The notes: generated by a model not told the origin, from the sequence alone. Counted from the first letter of the stretch, positions 26,299-36,085 are shown. The stretch is 64,000 nt of DNA from Azospirillum lipoferum (GCF_024170005.1 NZ_JALJXJ010000001.1:682001-746000), one strand, 5' to 3'. Program-made: numbers and translations.

Positions 26299-27657
26299 TC
26301 AGTGCCGGCTCAAAAGCGCGAATCGCAGCGAGAGGATGGTGACGGATACCAGGCTGGCGATCAGGATTCCCTCGAACAGCCCATGCGCGCCGTGGCCGAG
26401 GCCGAAGACAAGGAAGGCCGACACCGGGATCATCACCACCGCGTAGGAGAAGAAGTGGAGTGCGGTCGGAATCCAGGCGTCGTGCCGGCCGCGCAGGGCG
26501 TTCGCCATCACCGTCTGGCCGCCGTCGGCGATCAGAATCCAGGCGGCGAAGGCGATCAGCGGCACCACCGCCTCCAGCAATTCCGGGTCGCCGGTATAGA
26601 TGGCCCCCAGCGCCTCGGGCAGGCTGCGATAGAGGATGCCGACGCAGGCCAGAATGGCGCTGGTGACGCCGAGACCGGTCCAGCCGGCCAGCGCCATATC
26701 GCTGCGGTCGCCGCGGCCATAGGCCACGCCCACCCGTACCGCGGTCGCCGATGCCAGCCCGACTGCCGCCATGAAGGGCAGGGCGGTCAGGTTCAGCCCG
26801 ACCGTGTAGGCACCCAATGCCAGCGGAGAGATCATGCCGGCGAACAGGCCGAGACCGCCGAAGGCTCCGCTCTCCACCCCGATGCTGAGCCCGGCGGCAT
26901 AGCCCAGGTGACGCTGGCGCGCCGCCCCGCTCCACCAGTCGGCGACCGGCCGGCGCACCTGCCAGCGCTCATGGTCGTGCATCCACCAGACATAGGCGAC
27001 CAGTCCCAACCCCATGCCCCAGCGCACGATGCTGGTGGCCCAGGCGGAACCAACGGCGCCGAGCGGCTCCAGCCCGACATGGCCCCACACCAGTGCCCAG
27101 GCGAGTGCGGCGTTGACGATGTTGCCGATCACCATGGCGACCATACCCGGCAGCGGGCGCTTGATGCCCTCCAGGAAGAAGCCGGTGGTGATGTACAGCA
27201 TCATGCCCGGCGCGCCGAGGCCCAGCACCGCCAGCACATGGGCGCCGCCCGCCGCCATCTCTGCCGTCTGGCCGCCGGCCTGGAACAGCAGGTCGCCCAG
27301 CAGCGAGACCAGGGCGAACAACACCCCCAGCAACAATGCGTAAGGGACGGACCGCCGCCATGCCCGTCCACAGTCGGCGTCGTTGCCGGCACCGAAGGCG
27401 TGGGCGGTGATCATCACAGTGCCCATCAGCAGCCCGACGCCGGTACCGACCATGATGTTGCCGGGGAGGTGGGCCAGCCCGTAAAAGGCCAGTTCCTGGG
27501 CCGAGAAACGGCCGACTATGGCGGTGTCGACCGCCATCATCACCATCAGCCCGGCGCGGGAGACGATGACCGGCGCCGCCAGCCGCAGCAGCTCGCCGAT
27601 ATGGGTGACAAGGCGCGCGCGCAACGGCTCCGGGGCGGGCAGGGTGGCGGTGCTCAT
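26299..27657 (-). CDS. MATE-family multidrug/Na+ antiporter
   Basis: This inner-membrane exporter of 452 residues has about twelve hydrophobic helices in two homologous bundles. It contains APVIVSRAGLMVMMAVDTAIVGRFS in the first helix region (the MATE signature Asp-Thr) and YTVGLNLTALPFMAAVGLASATAVRVG at the start of the second bundle. MATE proteins export drugs or metabolites with Na+ or H+. The ATG at 27657 gives a normal N-terminus; the longer frame upstream is basic and unlike the family. It ends 123 bp before gyrA. The substrate is unknown. Confidence 0.9.
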   Translation of the reverse strand: MSTATLPAPEPLRARLVTHIGELLRLAAPVIVSRAGLMVMMAVDTAIVGRFSAQELAFYGLAHLPGNIMVGTGVGLLMGTVMITAHAFGAGNDADCGRAWRRSVPYALLLGVLFALVSLLGDLLFQAGGQTAEMAAGGAHVLAVLGLGAPGMMLYITTGFFLEGIKRPLPGMVAMVIGNIVNAALAWALVWGHVGLEPLGAVGSAWATSIVRWGMGLGLVAYVWWMHDHERWQVRRPVADWWSGAARQRHLGYAAGLSIGVESGAFGGLGLFAGMISPLALGAYTVGLNLTALPFMAAVGLASATAVRVGVAYGRGDRSDMALAGWTGLGVTSAILACVGILYRSLPEALGAIYTGDPELLEAVVPLIAFAAWILIADGGQTVMANALRGRHDAWIPTALHFFSYAVVMIPVSAFLVFGLGHGAHGLFEGILIASLVSVTILSLRFALLSRH

Positions 27658-27843
27658 GATGAAGCCTGTGGTGGAAAAGGAGTGGTAGCGGCCGGTGCCG
27701 CGCCGCCGGACGGTAAGACTTGACCGGAAAGCGAGCAGACTGCGCAAAAGCCGGTCATTCTGCCCGGTGGGTGTACCGCGTCAAGGCTTTCGGGCGCCCC
27801 GAAAGGACGGTTGCATTCTCTGCATGGCAGCGAGGGCCTGTGT

Positions 27844-27868
27844 GGAACCAAGCCGCCGCCGACCCGTT
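27844..27868 (+). promoter_or_regulatory. EcfG-type general stress promoter for entericidin
   Basis: GGAAC (27844-27848), 16 nt, then CGTT (27865-27868), an exact match to the promoter consensus of alphaproteobacterial EcfG sigma factors. It lies 63 bp ahead of the entericidin start codon. Confidence 0.7.
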
Positions 27869-27931
27869 GTCAGAAGCAGAGACGAGCGACGCACCTGATC
27901 GGAACCCCCAGCCCCAGACCGGAGAGACACC

Positions 27932-28117
27932 ATGCAGCACGCCAAGAACCGCCGGCAGCGCGCCACCGCCCGTGCCATCCCGTTCCCCGCGCGCGAAGTG
28001 GTGATCCTGACATTCCTGATGGCGCTGGCCGCCATGCTGACCGGTTGCAACACGGTCGAAGGAGCCGGGCAGGACGTCCGGGCCGGGGGCCGGGCGATTG
28101 AACGGACGGTCGACTGA
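27932..28117 (+). CDS. Entericidin A/B family lipoprotein
   Basis: This 61-residue small lipoprotein has a basic N-terminus, a hydrophobic segment and the lipobox LTGC (mature Cys near residue 39). The entericidin tail NTVEGAGQDVRAGGRAIERTV follows (shown here up to its Val; Gly/Ala/Arg-rich amphipathic). Entericidins were described as a stationary-phase toxin/antidote pair in E. coli, and single homologues are common in alphaproteobacteria. GGAGAGACACC precedes the ATG. An EcfG-type promoter upstream puts it in the general stress regulon. The next gene, a Pro-rich protein, follows by 39 bp. Confidence 0.85.
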   Translation: MQHAKNRRQRATARAIPFPAREVVILTFLMALAAMLTGCNTVEGAGQDVRAGGRAIERTVD

Positions 28118-28156
28118 GGCGTTACACCAGGGCACAGCCTAGAGAGGAGTTCCCGC

Positions 28157-28345
28157 ATGAGCGATCAGCAGAAGCCGTCCACTCCCGGAGAGATTCCGCC
28201 GCCGTCGAATCCGAATCCGCCGCAGCCTGACCGGCCGACGACGCCCGATCCCTATCCGGTACCCGACAATCCCGGCATCCTGCCGGAAGTCCCCCCGCCG
28301 GCTGACGAGCCGATGCCGGGCATGCCCAATCCGACGACGGCGTGA
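28157..28345 (+). CDS. Small proline-rich protein of unknown function
   Basis: This 62-residue protein starts with an ATG behind GAGAGGAGTTCCCGC. About a third of its residues are proline, in PNPPQP, PDPYPVPDNPG and EVPPPADEPMPGM patterns. It has no signal peptide, membrane helix or Cys and is probably disordered. It lies 39 bp after the entericidin gene, so it may share the EcfG-type transcript and be stress-induced. I know of no assigned function. Confidence 0.65.
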   Translation: MSDQQKPSTPGEIPPPSNPNPPQPDRPTTPDPYPVPDNPGILPEVPPPADEPMPGMPNPTTA

Positions 28346-28384
28346 TGGCGGCGTGATGGCGGCGGTGTGATGCGCTAACCGGGG

Positions 28385-28410
28385 GAGGGGCTTTCCCGTG
28401 ATTGCCCCTC
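28385..28410. terminator. Possible bidirectional terminator
   Basis: GAGGGGC/GCCCCTC forms a 7-bp stem with a 12-nt loop between the convergent Pro-rich gene and the lytic transglycosylase. T content after the stem is poor (TTC), so it is weak. Confidence 0.4.
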
Positions 28411-28426
28411 TTCACCACCCGTAAGC

Positions 28427-30412
28427 TTACCGCCGCAGATCCCGGTCCAGATTTGGTTCCGCCCGGTCGCCGTTCAGGCGGGCGCGGTAGACCTGGACGG
28501 CCTCCAGCACGCGCTGGACATAGTTGCGGGTCTCGGAGATTGGGATCAGCTCGATCCAGTCGACCACGTCGACGGTTCCGCTACGCGGATCGCCATAGGT
28601 CTGGAGCCACTGGCTCACGCGGTTCGGGCCGGCATTGTAGCCGGCGATGGCCAGTACCCAAGAGCCGTTGAACCGGTCGATCAGATCAGCCAGATAGGAC
28701 GAACCGAGGGTAACGTTATAGCCGGGGTCGGAGGTCAGCCGGGCATTTGTGTGCTTCAGCCCCAGCTTTCCCGCCACCTGCTGTGCCGTTGCCGGCATCA
28801 GCTGCATCAGCCCGCGCGCACCGGCGGACGACACGATGGCGGGATTGAAGGTGCTCTCCTGGCGGATGATGCCGTGGATCAGGGCCAGTTCTGGTGCCGC
28901 TGGCCGGGAGTCGATCATCGGATAGCCGGCCTCGACCAGGAACACCTCGTTCTGGGCGGCATCCTTGGCGGCGGCGACGGCCAGATCGCGGCGGCCGACG
29001 TCGCTCGCCAGCCGGGCGGCCAGCACATAGTCGGCTGGCGTCTTGGCATCCAGGCTGACGCGGCGGACGAAGCCGGTCACCTGATCCGCTGCATTCCCGC
29101 CGATCTCGGCCAGCAGGCGGGCGACCCGCACCACTTCGCGCTTGTTGAAGGCGGCCGTTTCGGCGCTGGAGACCGTTGGCGGCGTCGGCAGGGTGACCGC
29201 CCCGCCGGAGACATGGCGGAACGCGAGCTGTCCATAGAAGGTGGTGGGGTAGGTCGCCGCCTTGGCGTACCAGTCGCGCGCCGGCCCTGTCTGCCCCAGC
29301 GCCTCCGCCGCCCGGCCGCACCAATAGGCGCCGCGCGCCTTGCTGATCGGAGCGGTGACGGACCGGTAGAGCTTGTGGAAATGGGTGAAGGCCTCCGACG
29401 GTTTATCGAGGAAGCGCAGCGCCAGGAAACCGGACAGGAACTCCGCATCGGCGAAAGCGCTGCCCTCGCTCATGCCGTTGGTGCTGACCAGCCGGTAGGC
29501 GAGATTGTAGTCGCCGCGCTCCATCGCCCGGCGGGCCAGCAGATGGCGTTCCGACCACCAGGATTGCGGACGGCCCAAATCGGTGCCGGCCTGGGCGATG
29601 ATCTCCAGGGCACCGGCATCGTTGCCCTTGCGCCGCAGATAACGGGCGCGGTCGTACATCAGGCCGGGATCGTTCAGCAGGCTGGGTGGCACGCGCGCCA
29701 GGGCCGCCTCCGCACCGGCGCTGTCGCCGTCCAGCGCGATGCGCGCCTCGATCAGCGTGTCGTATGCCTCATCGAAGAAAGGCAGCATCCGGCGGACCGG
29801 CGCCTCCTGCTTGGCCCACAGCAGCCGGTCGATGCGCGCCTTGTGGTCCTGCTGACGCAGATAAGGCGTATAGTGGGACAGGAAGGTCGCTTCCTCGTCA
29901 GCGGTGAAGGTGGCGTCGGCCCACTGCTTGCGGATCAGCGTGGTCGCGCGCTCCACGCTGCCGGTGGCGATCAGCGCGTCGGCATAGCGGACGAAGCCGT
30001 CGTTGGTCTGCGGCGGGCTCTGGCGGAACCACTCCACCACCTCGGCCGGCGGGATGTCGGGCATCGCCATTTCCGCCTGACGGCGCAATGCCCCCATGTT
30101 TGGCCAGTCCGGATTCTCGCGGATGAAGGTGGTGATGTCGCTGAAGCTGCCGCCCCCGGGATTGGCGAGCGCGATCCAGCGCAGAACCTTCGCCGGTAGC
30201 GGGTCCTGGGCGCGGGAGGCTGCCGCCAGCGCTTCGGCCAGCCGCTCGTCGTCGGCGAGCTTGAAAGCCTCGCGGTAGATGGCGATGTCCTGCGGGCTCA
30301 GCGCCGCGGCGGGAAGGGCGCCGGGAAGTGCCGCGAAAAGGGTGAGGAGACCCGCGAAAACAGAGGTCCGGGCGCTCTTGCCGAGGGCGGCGGGGAGGGA
30401 TAATGTGCGCAA
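28427..30412 (-). CDS. Soluble lytic murein transglycosylase (Slt type)
   Basis: This 661-residue periplasmic enzyme cleaves peptidoglycan between MurNAc and GlcNAc, forming 1,6-anhydro ends. I place the start at TTG 30412, behind GGAAAAAAGAG, because a signal peptide follows ([18 protein letters not shown]). A long superhelical alpha domain of TPR-like repeats (about 60-480) leads to the C-terminal SLT domain. This has the catalytic Glu in [10 protein letters not shown], then [16 protein letters not shown] and YNAGPNRV. The frame is open much further upstream but runs antisense through dapA and is not protein-like there. It is divergent from dapA with only 36 bp between starts. Confidence 0.93.
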   Translation of the reverse strand: MRTLSLPAALGKSARTSVFAGLLTLFAALPGALPAAALSPQDIAIYREAFKLADDERLAEALAAASRAQDPLPAKVLRWIALANPGGGSFSDITTFIRENPDWPNMGALRRQAEMAMPDIPPAEVVEWFRQSPPQTNDGFVRYADALIATGSVERATTLIRKQWADATFTADEEATFLSHYTPYLRQQDHKARIDRLLWAKQEAPVRRMLPFFDEAYDTLIEARIALDGDSAGAEAALARVPPSLLNDPGLMYDRARYLRRKGNDAGALEIIAQAGTDLGRPQSWWSERHLLARRAMERGDYNLAYRLVSTNGMSEGSAFADAEFLSGFLALRFLDKPSEAFTHFHKLYRSVTAPISKARGAYWCGRAAEALGQTGPARDWYAKAATYPTTFYGQLAFRHVSGGAVTLPTPPTVSSAETAAFNKREVVRVARLLAEIGGNAADQVTGFVRRVSLDAKTPADYVLAARLASDVGRRDLAVAAAKDAAQNEVFLVEAGYPMIDSRPAAPELALIHGIIRQESTFNPAIVSSAGARGLMQLMPATAQQVAGKLGLKHTNARLTSDPGYNVTLGSSYLADLIDRFNGSWVLAIAGYNAGPNRVSQWLQTYGDPRSGTVDVVDWIELIPISETRNYVQRVLEAVQVYRARLNGDRAEPNLDRDLRR

Positions 30413-30448
30413 CTCTTTTTTCCAGCTAAGCCGACTGAGGAGGCAGCC

Positions 30449-31324
30449 ATGTTCCACGGTTCCATTGTCGCCCTTCTGACTCCGTTCAAGGGCGGGAAAG
30501 TGGACGAGAAGGCCTTCCAGTCCTTCGTGGAGTGGCAGGTCGCCCAGGGGACGCACGGTCTGGTGCCCTGCGGCACCACGGGCGAGTCGCCGACCCTGTC
30601 CCACGAAGAACACAACCGCGTCGTGGAGCTTTGCATCGAGGCTGCCGGCGGCAAGGTGCCGGTGATGGCCGGCAGCGGCTCCAACTCGACCGACGAAGCC
30701 ATCGCCCTGACCCGCCACGCCAGACAAGCGGGCGCGCAGGCGGCGCTCGTGGTCACGCCCTACTACAACAAGCCGTCTCAAGAGGGTCTGTACCAGCATT
30801 TCAAGGCGATCCATGACGCGGCGGATTTGCCGATCTTCATTTACAACATTCCGGGCCGCAGTGTCGTGGATATGTCTGTGGCGACGATGGCCCGGCTTGC
30901 AAAGCTGCCCAACATCGTCGGCGTGAAGGATGCGACCGCCGACCTGTCCCGCCCGTCCCGCCTGCTGCAGGAGGTCGGCCCCGACTTCATCCAGCTGTCG
31001 GGCGAGGATGCCACGGCGCTGGCCTTCAACGCGCAGGGTGGGGTGGGTTGCATCTCCGTCACCGCGAACATCGCGCCGGCGCTGTGCTCTGCCATGCAGA
31101 CCGCCTGGGCGAAGGGTGACCTGAAGGAGGCCTTCCGCCTGCGCGACGTGCTGTCGCCGCTGCACGACTCGATGTTCGTCGAGACCAGCCCGGCCCCGGT
31201 GAAGTTCGCCGCCAGCCTGCTTGGTCTCGGCACTGACGAGGTGCGCCTGCCGCTGGTTCCGGCATCCGACACCGCCCGCGCCGCCGTGCGCGCGGCCATG
31301 ACCAAAGCCGGCCTGCTGTCCTGA
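30449..31324 (+). CDS. dapA: 4-hydroxy-tetrahydrodipicolinate synthase
   Basis: It condenses pyruvate with aspartate semialdehyde, the first committed step to diaminopimelate and lysine. The 291-residue TIM-barrel protein has the GTTGES phosphate-type loop, Tyr in FIYNIPGR, and the Schiff-base Lys in [22 protein letters not shown] precedes the ATG. It begins dapA-smpB-rsmC-like, a common order. Its substrate comes from Asd, encoded near the other end of the window. Confidence 0.96.
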   Translation: MFHGSIVALLTPFKGGKVDEKAFQSFVEWQVAQGTHGLVPCGTTGESPTLSHEEHNRVVELCIEAAGGKVPVMAGSGSNSTDEAIALTRHARQAGAQAALVVTPYYNKPSQEGLYQHFKAIHDAADLPIFIYNIPGRSVVDMSVATMARLAKLPNIVGVKDATADLSRPSRLLQEVGPDFIQLSGEDATALAFNAQGGVGCISVTANIAPALCSAMQTAWAKGDLKEAFRLRDVLSPLHDSMFVETSPAPVKFAASLLGLGTDEVRLPLVPASDTARAAVRAAMTKAGLLS

Positions 31325-31352
31325 CGGGCAGCGGGTCCGCAAGGAGAGAGAT

Positions 31353-31826
31353 TTGGCGACGCGCGAGGAAGCAAAAAAATACGCGGCGCAGAACCGCCGC
31401 GCGCGGTTCGACTTCTTCATCGATGATGTCCTCGAAGCCGGGATCATGCTGACCGGGTCCGAGGTGAAGTCGCTGCGCGGCGGCCGCGCCAGTGTGAACG
31501 AGGCCTATGCCGGCCTGAAGGGCGGGGAGCTGTACCTGTTCAACGCGTACATCCCCGAATATCTCCAAGCCGGCCGCATCGATCAGCACGAGCCGAAGCG
31601 TCCGCGCAAGCTGCTGGTCCGCCGCCGCGAGCTGGACAAGCTCGCGGCCGGCATCAAGCAGAAGGGCGTCACACTGGTGCCGATGTCGGTCTATTTCAAC
31701 GATCGCGGCTATGCCAAGGTCGAGATCGGTCTCGCCACCGGCAAGAAGAAGCACGACAAGCGCGAGAGCGAGAAGGAGCGCAGCTGGCAGCGCGACAAGG
31801 CGCGGCTGATGCGAGACAAGGGTTAA
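31353..31826 (+). CDS. smpB: SsrA-binding protein
   Basis: It binds tmRNA and brings it to stalled ribosomes for trans-translation. The 157-residue protein has the OB-fold core with [31 protein letters not shown] and the basic C-terminal tail ([19 protein letters not shown] in part) that enters the ribosomal mRNA channel. It starts with TTG at 31353 behind AAGGAGAGAG. It lies 28 bp after dapA. No tmRNA gene was found in the window. Confidence 0.96.
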   Translation: MATREEAKKYAAQNRRARFDFFIDDVLEAGIMLTGSEVKSLRGGRASVNEAYAGLKGGELYLFNAYIPEYLQAGRIDQHEPKRPRKLLVRRRELDKLAAGIKQKGVTLVPMSVYFNDRGYAKVEIGLATGKKKHDKRESEKERSWQRDKARLMRDKG

Positions 31827-31830
31827 TTCG

Positions 31831-32853
31831 TTGGCACGTCTCGATAATCGGGCCACGGACCGCGACCAGACGGTCGCCGCTGTGGCCGCCGAAGCCCTGT
31901 CTGAAATCCGGCCGCAGGGCCGGATTCTCGTTGCGTTCGACAGCGATGGCGCCATCGCCGACGCGCTCCGCGACGGCGGGGCGGACGTGGTGGTGTGGAA
32001 TCGTCTTGCCATGGCTGGGCAGGCCGCCACGCCCTGGCCTGCCGAAGGGCCGTTCGACGGCGCCGTGTTGCGCCTGCCGCGCGGCTGGGCCGGGTTCGAA
32101 ATGGCGCTGCATGCGCTGGCCTCGCGCCTTGCCCCCGGTGCCCCGCTATGGATCGCCGGCGGCAACGACGAAGGGGTGACCAGCGCGCCCAAGCATCTGG
32201 ACGGTCTAGCGGAAGAGCCGGAAACGCTGATCATCAAGCGGCGTGCCCGGCTGCTGCTGACCCGCCGTACCGGCGCGCCAGCCAAGGGGGCGCTGGAGGA
32301 CTGGCGACAGACCGTCACCCTGACACTGCCGGACCAGACGCTGGACCTGGTGTCCTATCCTGGCCTGTTCGCCCACGGCCATCTGGATGCCGGCACCGAA
32401 TGCCTGCTGAAGGTTCTGCCGGAGGTCGCGGCCGGCACCCGCGTGCTGGATTTCGGCTGCGGCGCCGGGGTGATCGCCCGCGCCGTGCGCGAGCGCCGGC
32501 CCGACGCGCCGCTGACCCTGTTGGACATCGACGCGGTGGCCCTGCATGCCGCCCGCCAGAATGTGCCGGACGCCGAACTGGTGCTGAGCGACGGCTTGGC
32601 CGGGCTCGGCACCCGTGAACGCTTCGGCCTGATCCTGTCCAATCCGCCGCTTCATCGTGGCAAGGACGAGGATTTCGGCATGCTCGACGCGCTGGTGGCG
32701 GGCACGAAGCAGTATCTGAAGCTGCGTGGCACGCTGGTGGCCGTTACCCAGCGGACGGCCGGGGTGGGCAAGCTGTTCAAGACCGCCTTCGGGCACAGCG
32801 ACATGCTGATGGAGACCACGCAGTTCCAGGTCTGGGCGGGCACGCCGAAGTAG
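31831..32853 (+). CDS. RsmC-like 16S rRNA guanine-N2 methyltransferase
   Basis: This 340-residue S-adenosylmethionine-dependent enzyme has the two-domain RsmC layout: a degenerate N-terminal methyltransferase-like domain (to about 170) and a catalytic domain. The catalytic domain has SAM motif I VLDFGCGAGVIA and the substrate motif LSNPPLHRG. E. coli RsmC (343 residues) makes m2G1207 in 16S rRNA; RlmG is a close alternative. The TTG start at 31831 follows smpB by 4 bp, so translation may be coupled. Confidence 0.85.
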   Translation: MARLDNRATDRDQTVAAVAAEALSEIRPQGRILVAFDSDGAIADALRDGGADVVVWNRLAMAGQAATPWPAEGPFDGAVLRLPRGWAGFEMALHALASRLAPGAPLWIAGGNDEGVTSAPKHLDGLAEEPETLIIKRRARLLLTRRTGAPAKGALEDWRQTVTLTLPDQTLDLVSYPGLFAHGHLDAGTECLLKVLPEVAAGTRVLDFGCGAGVIARAVRERRPDAPLTLLDIDAVALHAARQNVPDAELVLSDGLAGLGTRERFGLILSNPPLHRGKDEDFGMLDALVAGTKQYLKLRGTLVAVTQRTAGVGKLFKTAFGHSDMLMETTQFQVWAGTPK

Positions 32854-32861
32854 CTGACGCA

Positions 32862-32894
32862 GTGGGGAGACGTCGACGAGCGACGACTCCCCAC
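32862..32894. terminator. Hairpin between convergent genes
   Basis: GTGGGGAG/CTCCCCAC outer stem with an inner CGTCG/CGACG stem. There is no T-run, but its position between the rsmC-like gene and the convergent aldo/keto reductase suits a bidirectional transcript end. Confidence 0.55.
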
Positions 32895-32901
32895 CTCGAC
32901 T

Positions 32902-33885
32902 TCACACATTCACTCCCCGCATTCCCTCCGCCGTGTAGCGGTCCCCCGCAGCCACTCCCGGCGGCAGCGCATCACTCAGCGCCTTCACCTCCGCCTCGGT
33001 AAGAGCAACCACCGCCGCACCCACATTTTCCTCCAGATACTTGATCCGCTTGGTCCCTGGGATCGGCAGGATGTCCGGCCCCTGCGCCAGTAGCCAGGCC
33101 AGCGCCACCTGACCCGGCGTGCAGCCCTTCTGCGCCGCCAGTGTCTTCACCTGCTCCACCAGCGCGAGATTGTGGTCAAAATTGTCCCCGGCGAAGCGGG
33201 GCGCGATGCGGCGGAAGTCGTTCTCGGCGAATTGGTCGGGGCTGCTGACCGCACCGGTCAGCATGCCACGGCCGAGTGGGGCGTAGGCGACCAGCGAGAT
33301 GCCCAGTTCGCGGCAAGCCGGCAAAACTGCAGCTTCCACGTCGCGTGTCCACAGCGAATACTCGCTCTGCACCGCGGCGATGGGGTGGACGGCATGGGCG
33401 CGGCGCAGGGTGCCGGCCGACACCTCCGACAGGCCGAGCGTACGAACCTTCCCCGCCTTCACCAGATCGGCCATGGCGCCAACCGTCTCTTCCACCGGGA
33501 TTTCCGGGTTCAGGCGGTGGGCGTAGTAGAGGTCGATGGTCTCCACACCCAGCCGTTTCAGCGAGGCGTCGCAGGCCTGCCGCACATAAGCCGGGCTGGT
33601 ATCGACCCGGCGGGCATACTCACCGGGCTGGCGAACGATGCCGAACTTGGTGGCGACTGTTACTCGGCCGCGCTTGCCGTCCAGGAAGCGGGCGAGCAGC
33701 GACTCGTTGTGGCCGCTGCCGTACATGTCGGCGGTGTCGTAATGGGTGACGCCAAGCTCCAATGCCCGCTCCAGCGTAGCGAGCGACTGGGCGTCGTCGG
33801 TGGGGCCGTAGAACTCCGACATGCCCATGCAGCCGAGGCCGATTTCGGAAACCGAGAGAATGCCGCCGATGTTGCGCTGTTTCAT
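32902..33885 (-). CDS. Aldo/keto reductase
   Basis: This 327-residue NADPH-dependent carbonyl reductase has the catalytic tetrad Asp50, Tyr55 (DTADMYG), Lys80 (VATKFG) and His123 (YYAHRLN). It resembles the AKR13/YakC group ([14 protein letters not shown] near the start). It is divergent from a TetR gene, and the operator between them suggests the pair forms an inducible detoxification unit for reactive aldehydes or ketones. The physiological substrate is unknown. Confidence 0.92.
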   Translation of the reverse strand: MKQRNIGGILSVSEIGLGCMGMSEFYGPTDDAQSLATLERALELGVTHYDTADMYGSGHNESLLARFLDGKRGRVTVATKFGIVRQPGEYARRVDTSPAYVRQACDASLKRLGVETIDLYYAHRLNPEIPVEETVGAMADLVKAGKVRTLGLSEVSAGTLRRAHAVHPIAAVQSEYSLWTRDVEAAVLPACRELGISLVAYAPLGRGMLTGAVSSPDQFAENDFRRIAPRFAGDNFDHNLALVEQVKTLAAQKGCTPGQVALAWLLAQGPDILPIPGTKRIKYLEENVGAAVVALTEAEVKALSDALPPGVAAGDRYTAEGMRGVNV

Positions 33886-33949
33886 CGCTTTACCCCTCCC
33901 GTGCCGCGGCCGGGCGGATTACCCTGGTAGCCTGCGGCAACAAATACAC

Positions 33950-33965
33950 TACACTGTGCAGTGTA
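33950..33965. promoter_or_regulatory. TetR-type operator between akr and tetR
   Basis: TACACTG-TG-CAGTGTA has perfect 7-bp arms with a 2-bp centre. It lies 15 bp before the TetR start codon and 65 bp before the divergent aldo/keto reductase. Size, symmetry and location fit a TetR-family site controlling both genes. Confidence 0.65.
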
Positions 33966-33980
33966 CTTAGAGGGTGGAGA

Positions 33981-34643
33981 ATGTCAACGTCTCAGGCGGG
34001 GTCTCACGCTGGAGGTGCCGCGCGCGGCTCGGTCAAGCGGGATGCGGTGGTGGAGGCGGCGACCCGCGCCTTCCTGACCCATGGCTACGAGGCATCGTCG
34101 ATGGACGCCATCGCCGCCGACGCCAACGTGTCGAAGCGCACTGTCTACAACCACTTCCCCGGCAAGCGGGAGCTGTTCCAGGCCGTGGTATCCGGCCTGT
34201 ACGAGGGCTTCCGCAGCGAGGATGGCCAGAGCCTGCTGCGCCATGACCGACCGCCGGAGCAGGCTCTTCCGGCCTTCCTGCGATCCCTGCTGGTCCATAC
34301 GGGCCGGCCGGAGGTGCGCGGCCTGCTGCGCCTCGTGATCGCCGAGCATCAGCGCTTCCCCGAACTGTCGCAGGACTATCTGGAGGGCGGAAAGAGCCAG
34401 GCCTACGCGTTGCTGGACGACTATATCGCCGCGCAGCATGTGCGCGGCCGGCTGAATGCGCCGGACCCGCATGTGGTGGCGACACAATTGCTAGGTGGCA
34501 TGAAGGAGGTGCTGTTCTGGCCGACCATGCTCGGCCTGCCGGTCACCGCCGACCCGGAGCGGGTGATCGCCGACTCGGTCGCAGCGCTGCTTCGCGCCTA
34601 CGGCACCGCGCCGGTCAGCGTCCCCGCAAGTCCGACGGATTGA
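33981..34643 (+). CDS. TetR/AcrR-family transcriptional regulator
   Basis: This 220-residue repressor has an N-terminal helix-turn-helix (about 20-65, with MDAIAADANVSKRTVYNHFPGK split by its turn) and an all-helical ligand-binding domain resembling the AefR-like TetR C-terminal family. GGTGGAGA precedes the ATG. It is divergent from the aldo/keto reductase and probably represses it and itself through the palindrome between them. Its 3' end overlaps the convergent AraC gene by 29 bp. Confidence 0.92.
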   Translation: MSTSQAGSHAGGAARGSVKRDAVVEAATRAFLTHGYEASSMDAIAADANVSKRTVYNHFPGKRELFQAVVSGLYEGFRSEDGQSLLRHDRPPEQALPAFLRSLLVHTGRPEVRGLLRLVIAEHQRFPELSQDYLEGGKSQAYALLDDYIAAQHVRGRLNAPDPHVVATQLLGGMKEVLFWPTMLGLPVTADPERVIADSVAALLRAYGTAPVSVPASPTD

Positions 34644-35484
34644 CGCCCACCGCCGCCCGGATGCGGCGGGCGAAGTGGGAGCGGTTGGCATAGCCGCAGG
34701 CTTCCGCAGCCTCTTGCACGCTCAGCCCTTCGCCTTCCAGCAGGGCGCGGGCATGGGCCACCCGCTCCTCCGTCAGGATGCTGCGGACGGAGCAGCCCTC
34801 CTCGGTCAGGCGCCGGCGCAGCGTGCCGGTGCTGAGGTTGAGCGCACCGGCCACGCGCTCGGCCGTCCAGGGGATGTCCGGCTGGGTGCGCAGCAACTGA
34901 CGCACCGCGTCGGCTGTCCCGGTCGGCGCCACCGGACCCAGCCACCAGACGCCGTCCTCAAGCAGGGCCAGCAGCACCTCCATGCAGCGATGCTCCGCCA
35001 GCTTGGCAGGCAGCGGCGGATCGGCGGTCAGGCCGCCGGCGGCATGGTGGATGGCATCCGTCATGGCCGGCGTCAGGGTGACATGCCAGTCGCCCGGTCG
35101 GGTGCGTTGGGTCAGTCCCTCGGTCCCATGGGCACGCAGAAGCCGCCGCACCATCTCCGCCGGGAATTCCAGCACCAGCGCTCGGTAGCGTCCACCGGCA
35201 CTGGGGTCATTCACTACCGCACCGCACCAGCCCGGCGGCAGCAGCATGGCGCTGCCGGTCGGGAAGCGGCGGGTGGTGCCGGATTGGTCGGTCAGTTCCT
35301 TGGTGCCTTCCAGGACTGCGATCAATGCCGTGCGCTCGATCCGCACTTCCGCCAGCCGCTCGCGGTCATGGGCGACGAAGGCCCAAAGCTCCGGTCGATG
35401 TGGACGGTCACCGCCGTTGGGGCGCAGGTCGCGGGCGGCGAACCGGGACAGGCGGGCGAGCAGATCCGGACCCATGGCGTTCAT
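34615..35484 (-). CDS. AraC-family transcriptional regulator
   Basis: This 289-residue regulator has an N-terminal cupin-like sensing domain (about 20-180) and a C-terminal double helix-turn-helix. The latter includes VAGALNLSTGTLRRRL and EAAEACGYANRSHFARRIRAAVG. The ATG at 35484 has AAGG seven bases upstream. It converges on and overlaps the TetR gene by 29 bp. Its target may be the PEBP-protein gene upstream on the same strand or a distant locus; nothing in the sequence decides this. Confidence 0.88.
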   Translation of the reverse strand: MNAMGPDLLARLSRFAARDLRPNGGDRPHRPELWAFVAHDRERLAEVRIERTALIAVLEGTKELTDQSGTTRRFPTGSAMLLPPGWCGAVVNDPSAGGRYRALVLEFPAEMVRRLLRAHGTEGLTQRTRPGDWHVTLTPAMTDAIHHAAGGLTADPPLPAKLAEHRCMEVLLALLEDGVWWLGPVAPTGTADAVRQLLRTQPDIPWTAERVAGALNLSTGTLRRRLTEEGCSVRSILTEERVAHARALLEGEGLSVQEAAEACGYANRSHFARRIRAAVGVNPSDLRGR

Positions 35485-35527
35485 CCTTTGGCCTTGGCAA
35501 TATCCTAGAACCGGCAAGCGCGGGCGA

Positions 35528-36085
35528 TCAACGGCCGTAGCGCGCCGTCAAAGTCGCCGTGCCCAGGCTGGCGGCGTTCAGGTTGAAGCCGACCATGGCG
35601 CCCGATGCTTCAGCCGGCAGCGGCAGGCTGTCGACCTTCAGCGCATGGACGGTCACGACATAGCGGTGCGGTTTGTCGCCCTGCGGCGGACAGGGGCCGC
35701 CATAACCGGGGGTGCCATAATCCGTGCGGCTCTGCACGGCACCGGCGGGCAGGTTGGGCTTCGCTGCATCGCCGGCTCCGGCGGGTAAGCTGCGGGTGTC
35801 GGCCGGCAGGTTGAACAGGACCCAATGCCACCAGCCGCTGCCGGTCGGCGCATCGGGATCGTAAATGGTGACGGCGAGGCTGCGCGTGCCGGCCGGCGGT
35901 GTCGACCAGTTCAGGGCTGGCGACTGGTTGCCGCCGGTGCAGCCGAAGCCGGCGAAGACATTGCGCGCAGGGATATGCGCCTTATCGGTGAAGTCGGGAC
36001 TGTGCAGCTCGAACGCTGCAGCGGGGGAGGCTGCCAGCAGCAGGGTGGCCATCAGGGCCAGGCGGAAGGGGGATTTGGCAGGCAT
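35528..36085 (-). CDS. Periplasmic PEBP/YbhB family protein
   Basis: This 185-residue protein has a signal peptide (ALMATLLLAASPAAA/FEL) and a phosphatidylethanolamine-binding-protein fold of the bacterial YbhB/YbcL type. It shows NQSPALNWSTPPAGTRSL, the ligand-site DPDAPTGSGWWHW, and GPCPPQGDKPHRY. Bacterial members are poorly understood; YbcL affects host immune cells in one pathogen. It precedes the AraC gene by 43 bp on the same strand. Confidence 0.9.
   Translation of the reverse strand: MPAKSPFRLALMATLLLAASPAAAFELHSPDFTDKAHIPARNVFAGFGCTGGNQSPALNWSTPPAGTRSLAVTIYDPDAPTGSGWWHWVLFNLPADTRSLPAGAGDAAKPNLPAGAVQSRTDYGTPGYGGPCPPQGDKPHRYVVTVHALKVDSLPLPAEASGAMVGFNLNAASLGTATLTARYGR

Noticed and set aside
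30413-31447. Extended N-terminus of the lytic transglycosylase running opposite dapA
   Set aside because: The extra residues are low-complexity Gly/Arg/His sequence without a signal peptide; a TTG with a ribosome site and signal peptide at 30412 is far better.
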